Of a stretch of DNA of 64,000 bases, positions 1 to 10,783 are shown piece after piece (positions within the stretch are counted from its first letter, which is position 1; the number at the start of each line of letters is the position of its first letter). The DNA lies in NCBI GenBank assembly GCA_963969395.1, contig OZ017796.1, forward strand, positions 34,648,243-34,712,242. Reading direction: 5' to 3'. Below the pieces are notes generated by a model. The model did not search any database and had not been told where the DNA came from. It saw nothing but the letters and a program-made list of their open reading frames with translations. The DNA comes from Pseudoscleropodium purum (taxonomy: Eukaryota; Streptophyta; Bryopsida; Hypnales; Brachytheciaceae). The translations under genes were made by a program, and so were the position numbers.

Positions 1-477
1 CCTATGAGGAAGACAATTGAACAAGAAGAGACAGTAGAAGAAGAAGAGGAGGAAGAAGAAGACACTACTCAAGATCCTGATGCAATGGAAGTGGAGGTCT
101 TTAGTTTTGCTTGGAAGAAAAACACTAGTAAGTAAGTTTCCAGAGGTTTATGTTCAATGTGAATATTTTGTTTCTAGTGTTTATGATTTAAACAAATTTG
201 AATTTGTTTTTGCAGACCCCATGGAGTGATGTTCTTAAATACAACATTGCGCAAAAGAAGACTAATTTTGAGTCCAGAAAAGTCTTTTGATTTGCCAGTG
301 TATGCAAAGCAATTGGCATCGGCATTTGTAGAGTTTGGTTGCTCAGAACCAAAGAAGCGGCGAGACACTTATGCTTTAAATGTGTTAGAGTATTTAGATG
401 TTAGCACTGTGGAAGATAGAGAGACTTCTGAGTCTTCTGCAAACAATGATTCTGCAACCGAATCTACTATGACCTAA
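1..477 (+). CDS. 3' end of a gene, last two exons, unknown product
   Basis: The sequence enters inside an open frame (1-131) encoding a very acidic stretch (runs of Glu) followed by FSFAWKKNTSK. An intron follows, with donor GT at 132 and acceptor ending TTTTTGCAG at 215. The second exon (216-477, stop TAA) continues in frame as PHGVMFLNTTLRKRRLILS. The donor lies in a tandem GTAAGTAAGT. The GT at 128 would break the frame and the GT at 132 keeps it, which decides the splice site. The C-terminal part (about 85 residues) has a basic patch (RKRR, KKRR) and a Ser/Glu/Asn-rich tail. I do not recognise the family; an acidic plus basic layout could suit a nuclear protein, but that is a guess. The 5' part of the gene lies outside the window. 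Confidence 0.6.
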
Positions 478-1559
478 ACTCATAAGTTAGACATATCTTA
501 TAAGTTACAATTTTTTGTATTGATTTTTTTTATGAGTGGATTTGTGTGTTTTATGGCTACATTTATTGTGCACACTGTTACTTCTAAAAATTTTTTTGGA
601 GTAAAATATCAATGAACATTCATTACCAACAAATGCAATTATACAATAATTTAGCGCCATAGAATTTCAACAATGAATTTCTAAACCTTGATCCCCACCA
701 CTTGTATGTAACAATTCATGTACAATTGTTTTGGGTTTTCCTCTTTAAATTTACAATAGTTTTTTTTATCACAACCCTAAAATATTTTGTCTTTAAAATT
801 ATTAAAATGAACAATCCTAAGATCCACGGTTATAGGGCCTTCACATCAAATTTCAGTAAAAAAAGTTCCCGCTCTCAGGCTCACACGCTAGCAACCCTGG
901 CACTAGAAGGATGGGCCAATGACTATTGATTTCAAGCCTCGGTGTCCATCACTTTATTTTCTACCAGTATGCAACTAGACATGAATGAATTAAATCATAT
1001 TTATTCTTCAAAAGTGAAATCATATGTTTATTATAAGTTATAAGATTTTCAAGTTTGGGAGGAAAATTTTGAAACTTTTGCAAATTATTTAAGAAAAAAA
1101 TGAAGAAATTTTTTATCAAACACATACTCATATACTCCAAAACCTGAAATTTTCACCATTGATGTATATTATAGTGTATAACATTATAGTATAAACCAAA
1201 ATTATCAAGTCCATCTAAATTTAGAAAATCAACAAATGGCTATGGTTATAGGTCTAAAATTCATATTACTATAAAATATATATTGAAATCTAAGATTTCT
1301 TCAGAATTTCCAATTGGAGTAGAAACTATATTTGATAAGCTTAAATTCCTTAGGTGGACTTAAATTCAAAAAATATCATTTTTATGGCTAAAATTCACAT
1401 TAAGAATAAATAGCAAAAAATGTACAAAATACAACACAAAGGTGATTTGTAGATTAGGGTTGTTGCAAGAAATACTCACCATTTTGGGCTCAAAACAATA
1501 TATTTTAGTGTGTACTGTGACTTTTGGAATGTTTTTTTAGAATTGAAATAAAATATGGA
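478..1559. other. AT-rich noncoding stretch
   Basis: This is downstream of the edge gene. It has many stops in all frames, T- and A-rich runs and no recognisable domain. The one open frame, at 702-929, looks like chance. I see no repeat shared with the rest of the window. Confidence 0.5.
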
Positions 1560-2505
1560 TAATTTCATTAATTTGTAAAGCATTGAAAATAGTATGTCTT
1601 TGAAAAATTCAGACTTAGAAAAAATTATCTCCAAAAATTAAGTATAATACAAAGTCTATGCACCCTTCTTCATTGAAGGCTTTCTCATGGTTCCAAAAAT
1701 GTGATCAAGGGAAGCATGGTCAAATAGGAGATCTCACTATAACAAAAAAAAAATTTGAACAAAAAAAAACAACTTTAAATTAGTTTATGCACCAAAACAA
1801 CTTTATATATGGTTTCATCAATATCTTTAAATTAGGTTGTTTATTTTGTTTTATTTGATATGTTGAAATCTAAAAATTGTGAAGTATCTAGCAGCATTCT
1901 TAGTACTACTCCAAAGTTCTTTGCTTAGAAGGGTGCATGGACTCTATTTTGTGGCATTTTAACTTATGGTGCAAAAGTTATTGAGTTTTAAAGTTTGGAT
2001 GAATCAAAAAATAGAATGAAATTATCCTTTCTTTTGAAAAATTCATAACTTTTGCATTGCATGTCCAAATGCCATGAAACAAAGTCTTTGCACTCCTTTG
2101 TGGGCAAGGCTTTCTATTTATGCCAATTTTGTGGTGTTTGGACTTACAATGTAGAAGTTATGGATTTCTTAAAATAAAAAATTGAAATATTGAATTTCAA
2201 AGTGTGGAAATGATTGAATTTTGAAGTTTTAATAGATTAAAAAATTAAAAAAATAGTTTTACTTTTATTTTGATTGCAGCAACAATATAGGGCACACTAG
2301 TGTATACCTTAAATATAAGTTTACTATATTTGTTTGTTTTAGCAAGATCTTTGGAACTGAGCATTCCCAATCACATTCGTGGTACCATTGGTGCAAGAAG
2401 GGGTGCATGGGCTTTGTTTCGTGACATTTGAGACTACGGTGTGCAAGTTATTGACTTTCAAAATTTTTATGAATTAAAAAATTAGAAAATTAATTTTGCT
2501 TTTAT
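1560..2505. repeat. Local cluster of inverted and direct repeat units
   Basis: A unit containing a phrase like GGTGCATGGACTCTATTTTG, then a GTGGCATTTT-like stretch and AAGTTATTGA, occurs in + orientation near 1925-2030 and 2396-2505. It occurs in reverse orientation near 1560-1690 and 2040-2110. Copies are diverged by roughly 15-25% by eye. Between them the sequence is AT-rich without coding signal. The origin is unknown; a decayed transposon with internal repeats is possible. Confidence 0.4.
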
Positions 2506-2553
2506 TTTGGCTGGCAACGGCACAATAAAGAGTGGAGTAATGTGTTCTATTAG

Positions 2554-2598
2554 GGAACGGTTTGTGCAAGGCAGATTCTGCCCTGCGCAGACCGTTCC
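2554..2598. repeat. Short near-perfect hairpin
   Basis: The arms 2554-2574 and 2578-2598 are inverted repeats of 21 bases with three mismatches and a 3-base loop. The outer arms begin GGAACGG and end CCGTTCC. The hairpin is GC-rich compared with its surroundings. It sits five bases before the 21-bp repeat at 2603-2623 and upstream of the recombinase relic. Confidence 0.75.
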
Positions 2599-2602
2599 AT
2601 GG

Positions 2603-2623
2603 CGTCAAAAGCACTGGGAGCGT
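2603..2623 (+). repeat. 21-bp inverted repeat, left copy
   Basis: This sequence (starts CGTCAAAAGC, ends GGGAGCGT) is present as an exact reverse complement at 7848-7868. Weaker similarity extends roughly 10-20 bases on both sides of the two copies, for example GCAGAC about 14 bases before the core. The pair encloses the recombinase relic and several nested MITEs. Confidence 0.75.
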
Positions 2624-2809
2624 GTTCTGACCGTACGTATACATCTCCATATTTTACTCTATATATACATTGTCGTCTCTCTAGCGCAATTTGAGTGCGG
2701 GCCACCTGCTACAGTTGTTTTTCAATTCTGTGTGCTTATTTTTGGTTTGGAACCGTTCTGTTCTTTTCTTGTGTTTACAACTCCAATTGTCAGTAATACT
2801 TTCCACAGG

Positions 2810-4352
2810 ATGGCTGCACGTGTTGGTTTGAGCAATATCTCGAACAAGAACTTGCAAGCGGCATCAAGTCAAAAGTTAGATCAGGTTGGCATTTCAGATC
2901 TTGTTGATGTTGCATCGATTGTCGGTGATCAAGAGGATGACAATGATGAATTGGATACTGCTCTTCGTGCTTATTGATTTGATTTTGGTATCGCCTCTTA
3001 TGACGATCCTGCTCCAAATCACTTGTTTAGCGTTGTTGATGTTTCTTTTTCCCTCGATACTTCTTTTGTTGATTCTGTTCCATCGGAGGAGATTTTGGAT
3101 TTTGATCCAAAGACGAGTGAACTTGAATGGCTATGGAACGGTACGAGAGATTTCAATTTTTGTACTCACGATTTGTTCCTACAAGAATCTGTTGTAGAGG
3201 ATTGACAGAGTTCAATTACTGTAACAATTGATGGTTCGATAAGAGAGGAGAGGGAAATGTTGCTTCTAAAACAAGGTTTTCGGCAATTCGATTAGGAGGA
3301 GATTGAAGAACTCAAGAAAGGAGGTCCCCAAAAATCTTTGTATATGGAATGATGGGGGTGCAATCGGTTTGAGAATTGGCGCGAGCTTAAACCAGGCGTC
3401 TATATGGCTTCTATTTGAAAAAATGTTTGCACACAAGCTAGGAGAGCTTGTAGAACTTCTTTCTAAATTTTTCCTACAAGTGCAGCAAACTGATGGAAAA
3501 CTATATCCTGGAGAGACCTGAGTGACGTTATTGCGAGCAATTGGTCGCATTATCTTAGGGAAGCTTGAGGCCAATTCAATCCAGACTAAGGAAAGGGCGG
3601 AAAGGTACAATATACTTGAGGATCCTCGTTTCAAGAAAGTTGCGGTTTCTTGCCTCATATCTGTCAAAAGGTCATTGAGATCAAACATCGGGCGGAAGAG
3701 AAAGGTGACAGCACCGTTAACTTACAAATGGGACAGTAATTGCTTTCATCACCAATGATGTCTATGACTGATCGAAGAGGCTGTTGTCTACGAGTTGCTT
3801 ATTATGTCATCCACAACTTCTGTGTCAGAGCCCAAACGAAGCTCTATAATATTGGTGATTGTGATTTCTCAATTTGTGAAGACCAGATCAACGGGAAGTA
3901 TGTCAAATTTGATGAAAGGGATAGCAAGAATCACGCAGTTGATCTTCTTCATTGCTAACCAGAGAAAATGAGACGCTCTGTGATTTGCAATCATGTTGAT
4001 TTAGTAGAGACTTTTGAGACCTACATTTCGCATCTCCCAAAGTGGACGAATAGTGATCCTCCTACCTCGCATCCTTTCTTTTTAAGAGCCATAGATGGCA
4101 TCAATCTCAAAGAGCCTAGTGTTTGGTATGCCAAAAGGTGTGTAGGTGTCAAACAAGTTAGTAAGTAGTTGAAGTTGATGATATCGGTGCTTCTTGGATG
4201 TGCACAAGGTAACTTCTCAAATAAAAGTGCGCATATAACTACCATTTTCCACTTCAATGCAATGGGTGTGCCACCAAGAAATTGGCATGTGTATGACTAG
4301 GCATACTTTGCGTGATGGTTACATGCGCTACGACAATAAATCGCGCAAATAA
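2810..4352 (+). pseudogene. Crypton-type tyrosine recombinase (DUF3504 / KIAA1958-like), decayed
   Basis: Several frames together read as a Crypton recombinase. The N-terminal part starts at ATG 2810 (MAARVGLSNISN...). The core-binding region reads NSRKEVPKNLCIWND, then LGELVELLSKFFLQVQQTDG and KLYPGET (to 3521). The next part reads YNILEDPRFKKVAVSCLI and IGRKRKVTAPLTY (3522-3735). The catalytic region reads NFCVRAQTKLYNIGDCDF, DERDSKNHAVDLLHC (to 3957) and TYISHLP, FFLRAIDG, VWYAKRCVGVKQVSK (3968-4165). The last part is GNFSNKSAHITT (about 4207-4242) and MTRHTLRDGYMRYDNKSRK, ending TAA 4350-4352. In the known family, WY..+.VG.N.LS leads to the N-H-S-L-R box and then a GH...Y box. Here the H-x-x-R is lost (NKSAH), while RH and the candidate nucleophilic Tyr (4329-4331) remain. 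At least five frameshifts or stops separate the pieces, so it is inactive. TTTCCACAG just before the ATG may be the acceptor of a 5' leader intron. The family call rests on motif order recalled from known members, not on a search. Confidence 0.75.
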
Positions 4353-4767
4353 GGATCATTTCTTAGAAGATGACTTTTGGTTTGATAATGATGTGCTTTC
4401 CAAAGTTCATACACTCAAAGTTCGTATGTTCATGTAGAGTGACAGAGCTCTACGAGCACTAGTTTATAGTGTAATTGACACACGAACCATTGGAAGCACT
4501 ATCTTTCATGGTAATTTTCCCAATTGCACTATACAACTTACCGAATTCCTAATGTAGAGGCTGTAGTGTCTTTGTTATCTACTTCACTTCCTTCAAAGGA
4601 AGATTTATCTTCAAAGTAGCACAACTTGTAGTTTAATTTATGTAGATTCTTGCTTTATTCTTGTATAGGTTCATTTAGTAGAGATTTAAGTTTGAAGAAT
4701 TACATTTGCTTCATTCTATACATATTTTTCATTCAATGCAACACCATTCATTCAAGTTTTTTGGAAA

Positions 4768-5048
4768 TATGACAAATTCCGTTAAAATGGTGGTATTCCA
4801 AATGTCATTTTCACATCTTGACATCTAGGACAAGTATACATTGCTAACATCTATGTCAATTTTAGATTTCAGAAATTTAAAATTGACATAGATATTAAAC
4901 CAAGCAATCTGAAAAATCTAGGATTGGTATAGATTTCAAATATCTAGGAGTTATATAGATTTCAAAAATTTAGTACTAATATAGATTCTAGTAAAAAAAA
5001 AACACTTCAAATTGTGCGGTTTGAACTACTAAAATTGCCAAATTAACA
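4768..5048 (-). mobile_element. MITE family M1, copy 1 (inner end lost)
   Basis: The left terminus reads TATGACAAATTCCGTTAAAA and runs into GGTGGTATTCC. The body matches the reverse complement of 6069-6380 over its whole length (for example CTAGGACAAGTATACATTGC and the poly-A next to CACTTCAAA). The inner terminus is missing: similarity ends near GCCAAATTAAC at about 5045. Together with copy 2 it forms an inverted pair around the TTAA element 5066-5990. Confidence 0.7.
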
Positions 5049-5065
5049 AAATATTGTTGTTTTAA

Positions 5066-5990
5066 CCCCTAAAGGACCAAACTGCTTTTTTTGGCAATAT
5101 AGAAACTTTGGGTAGGTGCATGTGACTAGAGATTTCCATGTTTTGGGCTGAGATTTTGATAGAAGGTATGGACAAGGAATATCTCTCATTTGCACTAAAT
5201 TTTAAGATATTTGGAATTATGAGTCAAAAGTTATAGACTAAAATGTAGTTTGTTTCTCAACTTGAGCAGTCCAGCCAAATCTGAAAATATCATTTTTTTC
5301 AAAAACCAAAATTTGAAATTGGTTTCCTAGATTTATATACACATTAAAAGCTTTGAATCATTCCATTTTGATCAATGAGTCAAAAGTTATGAAGTGTTTT
5401 AGTTTGCGGGCAATTATGGATTCTCTACCCCAAAATAAATTTTGAAGTCCTTTATTGAACTCAATTTTTAATATTTTTGGAAAAAAATAAAAACATCAAG
5501 TGAAGATTGTTTATTACAACATTACAAGCATTGGAATTTGCATTTTTCAATTCCATAAATAAATTGTTAATAATTTAGTATTTTAAACCATTCTCTACAT
5601 CTTTCTACTTACTATTTTTTTTCTATATGTTGTACAATTTCAAATGATCTAAAATTTTTCAAGCATGTAGCCTACATGCCTTGAAGAATGAATCCAAAGA
5701 GTTGCAATCATTTTGAACATTTTTCCATACAAATGTGACCTTGTGAAGTTTAGTTGCCCATTTTTTTTATAGGGATAAAAAAATGATTTTTGTCACTTAA
5801 AATGCTAATATCTTGCAATCTACATGGTAAAAAATTTTGAAATTTTTACCACATCTTTTAAAACTAGTGTGCTATAAGATCCTGTGGTTACATGTGTCCA
5901 AAAATATTTTTTTTCTAAATTTTGAAACTTGTATAAAAATGGTAGTTTTGAAGTGTTTTTGGTGAAAACATAGTCAAGAAACTTCAAGGG
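5066..5990 (+). mobile_element. TTAA-flanked element, family A, full-length copy (925 bp)
   Basis: TTAA (5062-5065) is followed by CCCCTAAAGGACCAA, and the other end reads ACTTCAAGGG then TTAA (5991-5994). The same roughly 0.92-kb body recurs at 9872, 14066, 16401, 20800, 23764, 57753 and 63562. It holds no coding frame. Ends starting CCC with a TTAA duplication are the hallmark of piggyBac-type elements, so this is probably a non-autonomous member. A piggyBac relic lies at 56.3-59.5 kb, but I could not match its ends to these. Confidence 0.75.
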
Positions 5991-6068
5991 TTAATGGAAT
6001 TCGCCATAAATTTTGATTCACATAGTGTTGAATTCGCACAACATTTAACAAGAGAGAATCTGTACATT

Positions 6069-6380
6069 TATGGCAAATCCCGTTAAAATGGCAGAATTCC
6101 ATTAATTTGGCAGTTTTAGTAGTTCAAACTATGCAGTTTGAAGTGTTTTTTTTGTAGTAAAATCTATATTACTACCAGATTTTTGAAATCTACATACCTC
6201 CTAAATATCTAAAATCTATATCAATCCTAGATTTTTCAAACTGCTTGGTCTAATATATATATCAATTTTAGACTTCTAAAATTTAAAATTGACCTAGATG
6301 TTAGCAATGTATACTTATCCTAGATGTTAAGATGTAAAAATGGCATTTAGAATACCACCATTTCAACGGAATTTGCCATA
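6069..6380 (+). mobile_element. MITE family M1, copy 2, both ends present
   Basis: The left end reads TATGGCAAATCCCGTTAAAA then TGGCAGAATTCC. The right end, reverse-complemented, reads TATGGCAAATTCCGTTGAAA then TGGTGGTATTC. The element is 312 bp and AT-rich with no coding frame. Short end-only or shorter relatives occur at 20587-20640 and 22138-22290. No convincing target duplication was found. Confidence 0.7.
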
Positions 6381-6476
6381 TTTGTACTCTTTAAAGAATT
6401 CAACGATGTTAGATATAATAGAGCTTGGGATGAGCAAGCAATTGAATGAGATTTGTGATGCTTTAACCCCTAACTA

Positions 6477-7271
6477 CCTAATTGACCATATATGGTTGAT
6501 CTGAAATTTCAGGCTCATTTTCGGATGGACAGTTAAATTCGTTTAACTGTTTTAAAAAAAATTCCGGGTGGTTTTTTGGGTTAACTACTGAAAACTTTCA
6601 TTTTTCATTGAAAAAAAATGAACATTTAATTTTTGAGAGGTCTTCAAAGCCATATATGTTCATTAGTGATAGAGTAAAACTTGTTAATTTTACTTCATTT
6701 TTCCAACTTTGTCAATTTCACTTGATTTGAGATCTAAGAACTTCTACTTATCCATTTGCTTTGAAAATGGTCCCAATGGAAATAGTAAAGTGTTGTCGTG
6801 ATTTTCACCATTGAAAATTTAAACATCCAATTGTTGATTTTGAGTTATTTGCGATTTATACTTATAACAAAAAATTGCATTTCAACAATTGCAAGGTGGA
6901 TTGTGTAATGAATTTGATAGCTTTTTATTTGAAATTAAGTTTTTTGAAAGTGCATTTTAGTGTGCTAACACAATTTGTAGTTGTTCTTATCACCTCCAAT
7001 TCCAAAAGAAATATATGTGCAAATTTTTGAAACATTGTGGAAAGGGGCAACATACTAAAAATAAAAAAATGTACATTTCTCTTGTTATAATCTCACAACT
7101 CTTACACAATTTTGAACTCAAAATTGGTGAATATACTAATAAGCAAGCTCTTTAAACATCTATACAATTAGATTTTGAAAAAAATACAATTTGCTTCATT
7201 GGGGTTAATTATAAGCCGATGCTCTTCTTTCATAGTCAAAATACACTTGGAAAGGCTTGGGCATTTAGGGG
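6477..7271. mobile_element. TTAA-flanked element, family B (795 bp)
   Basis: TTAA (6473-6476) is followed by CCCCTAACTACC, and the right end GGGCATTTAGGGG is followed by TTAA (7272-7275). Only the outer CCCCTAA is shared with family A; the body is different and noncoding. This is a second non-autonomous family with the same target preference. Confidence 0.65.
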
Positions 7272-7312
7272 TTAATTGTGTTAGCTATATTCAATGGAGT
7301 TTCAAGGAGAGG

Positions 7313-7555
7313 GTTGCTAGTATGTGAGCATAGAAGTGTGAGCCTATGAGCTTAGAATATTACACACCTATGTTATAGGTGTATATACTATAGAAACCAT
7401 CTATAATTATAGAGTATATATGTTACAAATACCCATATAATAGGTGTTTATGATACATACATCTTTTATAGTGTGTGGTATTTATATTATAGGTACCTAT
7501 ATTGTAGGCTCAATGTTCACAAGCTCGCATTCTTGGGCTCACATACTACCACTAT
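7313..7555 (+). mobile_element. MITE family M2, copy 1
   Basis: The left end GCTAGTATGTGAGCATAG and the right end (reverse complement GGTAGTATGTGAGCCCAAG) form terminal inverted repeats. The body is rich in TATA and ATAGGTGT blocks. A second copy, about 80% identical by eye, lies at 25042-25288. It starts about 40 bases after family B element 6477-7271. Confidence 0.65.
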
Positions 7556-7748
7556 TAATTTGAGGGATGTCAATTGTGAGCTTGAATTTTTGCTTGTGAC
7601 CTTTGGATAGTTGATTGGAGATTGAATTATGTGCCAATTTAGGGTTTGGTTCTTTACAAAGTATTGGATGTAGACAGTATAAGTACACAGTGTCCGTAAA
7701 CAATGTACATCTTTGTAATTACGCCATATATACACAACATTTTAAATT

Positions 7749-7817
7749 AGCAAAATCATCCCTGGAATTCAGAATTTGCACGCAGGGCTGATTCTGCATT
7801 CCAGGGCAGATTTTGCC
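7749..7817. repeat. Imperfect hairpin near the right inverted repeat
   Basis: The arms 7749-7779 and 7787-7817 pair with about five mismatches (GCAAAATC..CCCTGGAAT against ATTCCAGGGCAGATTTTGC). Like the hairpin at 2554-2598, it is close to a copy of the 21-bp inverted repeat and contains a GCAGATT-TGCC motif. Confidence 0.6.
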
Positions 7818-7847
7818 AATGGAAAGTGCCTTCGCAAAGGGAAGAAT

Positions 7848-7868
7848 ACGCTCCCAGTGCTTTTGACG
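7848..7868 (-). repeat. 21-bp inverted repeat, right copy
   Basis: This is the exact reverse complement of 2603-2623. The roughly 10 bases outside the core are also similar. See the left copy for context. Confidence 0.75.
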
Positions 7869-8129
7869 ATAAGTAATGTCTGCAGTACTGTCGATTCTCC
7901 TGAAATTTGGGCCGGGTCGCTTAAAGCCAGTGCCTCATATTTTATCCCAATAACTTACGTTAGTAACTTACGCTTCATCATTGATGAATCGGAAGATGAC
8001 GTAAAATATACAGATTTTGCGAAGTTCAATTCCACCGCAACTAAGAGAAGTGAAATTTCAATCCGAGGTTCCATTTGGCATGTGTTTGGCGGAGAAGCAT
8101 TTTTCAGTAAAGCCCAGTTCTCACTTTAG

Positions 8130-9867
8130 TATTAACTCTTGAGCATCCCACAACCCTAGATTTGGCCTCTCCCAATTTTAATTTGGAGAAAATTGATTTC
8201 AGATCTTGGTAGTACTACCCAAAAAAAAGTACATGGAGTGAGGGTACATTAGAGTGATGTTTGGAAGTGGTTTCGGTGGAAATCATTGCCAAACATCTAA
8301 GTGGGGGACTGGCAAAAAAAATGCAAAGTAGAATGAAATGTGTTTTTTGAAGTACAAATTCCCCTAAAATGCCAATTTTGACCATTTTCAACACACCATA
8401 TTGACCACTATAATCTTATGATCTACATGGTCAACCCTTACCAAATTCTCACCACACCTCTAGCTCCTTCTCTTCTGTAAAATTCAAGGGTAAAACATTC
8501 TAGATCCCACTTTTATAGTCGCCATGCTAATTTTTTCGAATAGTGGCTTTCAAGAATTTGGTCGAATTGAAGAATCATGACCTAGGCACTCAAAGGTTGA
8601 GGATTTGTAAAGAACGGTAGTTGTGTTGTTAAAAGTTGTTCATGTTCACATTAGATGTGGTTTTTATCCCTTGAACCTATGTAGAGTTCTAATTGGCAAA
8701 GTTGTGGCTTTAGTATTAGGTGCAAAGTTGTCGAGTTTGGGGAGAAAAGTTTGGTTTCATTACTAGTTCTTTCCTAGCACCTCCTTCTTACCAAAATGAA
8801 GATTCAAGAAAATCTTGTAACACAAGTTTATCCACAATGTTTACCAGTCTTTATTGTCAAGTTTGGTTACAAAACAATGATAGTTCAATTCCATTGCAAC
8901 ATTACAAACGTCAAAGGTCTGGTGATGCTTTTGCTAAAGGCAAGTTGTAAAACCAAAAGTTATGGTACCTACAAATCTCAAAGAATGAAAATTGTACCTA
9001 GCCATCAATGCTAGCTACATTAGAAGGGATTTCAAGCAAAGGGAGGGCCATTTCAAGCCTCTTCCCTTTGTTGTGACCAACAATGCATTATCAAATTTTT
9101 AAATAATTAGAAACTAACATTTAAAAATTTTATTTTTATTTTTTAAATATTCATTTTTTGAAAATAATTTTATTATTATGTGACATGGTAGTCGTTGTGC
9201 CACGTCAAGCAATTACTATGATTGAGTTCCCACAATTTGGGAACTTAAGGGAACTCACAACCCTCTAGAGAAATTGAAAACATCTAATGTGCCATACCAA
9301 TCCATATTGTTGATGTTTTGAATGTGATTAAAGTTCTTCAGAAAGTAGTGCTGATGATTCGCTAAATGCAAGTTCCCTTCATGTCAATGTCTTTTGCTTC
9401 AATTCCAATAGTTCAAGATGCAATTCATAAAGTAAGTGAAATAAAGCACAAGTTCTTCTTATTGATAAAATCACCTGTGCAGAAATAACAAATTGTGCAA
9501 CTTACAACTCCAAGCAACGAGACAGAGAAATTGTGGGAGAGGACGATGGGATTGAAAGGAATTAAAAGCTGGAGAATGTGTCTGATGCAATGTGCAATGC
9601 AGGAGAGGGAGGCAAACTCAACTTGATGAAAAAACTAGCTGCTAGTGTGAATCCTTCTTTCCATACCGTCATTTGTCGAGCTGTCATTTTTTTAAAACAA
9701 AAATTGATTAAGGCCATAGATGTGAACAAAATTAATTAATGCCATACATTGTGTACTTCACATAAATTACCGAACCTACATTTCTGCAAAACAAATCCTA
9801 TCACTCCTACAATTATTATTATTACCTCTTAGAACAACTTGTATAGAGAGCCAAGTGAGAATGTACC
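8130..9867. other. Noncoding stretch
   Basis: The open frames here are short and overlapping and carry no recognisable domain. The region 9090-9200 is strongly AT-rich next to a pair TGACATGGTAGT / GTGCCACGTCA. The stretch 9530-9660 is less AT-rich, but no exon can be supported. Confidence 0.4.
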
Positions 9868-9871
9868 TTAA

Positions 9872-10779
9872 TCCCTAAAGGACCAAGTTGTGTTTTTTGG
9901 CAACATAGAAATTTTGGGTAGGTGCGTGTGACTAGAGATTTTCATGTTTTGGGCCCAAATTTTAATAAAAGGTGTGGAAGAGGAATATCTTTCATGACAT
10001 TCAAAAATATGAAGAAAAAATTATGGCCTAATATGTAGTTTGTTTTTCAATTAGGACAATCCAAGTAGATCTAAAGAAGTTATTCTTTTCAAAAATCCAA
10101 ATTTGAAATTGGTTTTCTAAATGTATATATACATAGAAAGCTTTGAATCATTCCATTTTGATCAAGGAGTCAAAAGTTATGAGGTGTTTTAGTTTGCGGA
10201 TAGTTATGGACTTTCTCCTCAAAAATAAAATTTGAAGTCTTTTATTGAACTCAATTTTCAATATTTTTGGAAAAAATTAAAATATTAGGTGAAGATTTTC
10301 TATTACAACATTACAACCATGGAAATTGGCATTTTTCAATTTCATAAATAAATTGTAAACAATTTAGTATTTTGAATCATTCTTTACATCTTTCTACCTA
10401 CTATTTTTTTCCTATATGTTGTACAATTCCAAATGATCTTAAAAAATTCAAGTATGTAGCCAATATGCTTTGAAGAATGAATCTAAAAAAGCACCACCAT
10501 TTTGAATGTTTTCCCATACAAATGTAACCTTGTGAAGTACAACTACCCGGTTTTTTGTAAGGACGAAAAAATGATTTTTGTCACTTCAAATGCTAATATC
10601 TTACAATCTACATGGCGGAAATTTCTGAAATTTCTCCCACTTATTTTCAAACCAAATTACTACAAGCCCCTATGATGGCATGTGTTCAAAAATGTTTCTT
10701 TTCTAAAATTTGAATCTTGTACAAGAAATGGTAGTTTTGGAGCATTTTTGGAAAAAACATAGTTAAAGAACCTTAGGGG
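9872..10779 (+). mobile_element. TTAA-flanked element, family A (908 bp)
   Basis: TTAA (9868-9871) then TCCCTAAAGGACCAA; the right end CCTTAGGGG is followed by TTAA (10780-10783). The body aligns throughout with 5066-5990. No coding frame. Confidence 0.75.
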
Positions 10780-10783
10780 TTAA

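Noticed and set aside
702..929. 75-codon open frame on the + strand
   Set aside because: AT-rich, hydrophobic by composition, no motif, no conserved context; looks like chance.
7776..8129. 117-codon open frame on the + strand
   Set aside because: It begins inside the hairpin 7749-7817 and crosses the 21-bp repeat; no domain is visible. A host exon in its second half cannot be excluded, but nothing supports it.
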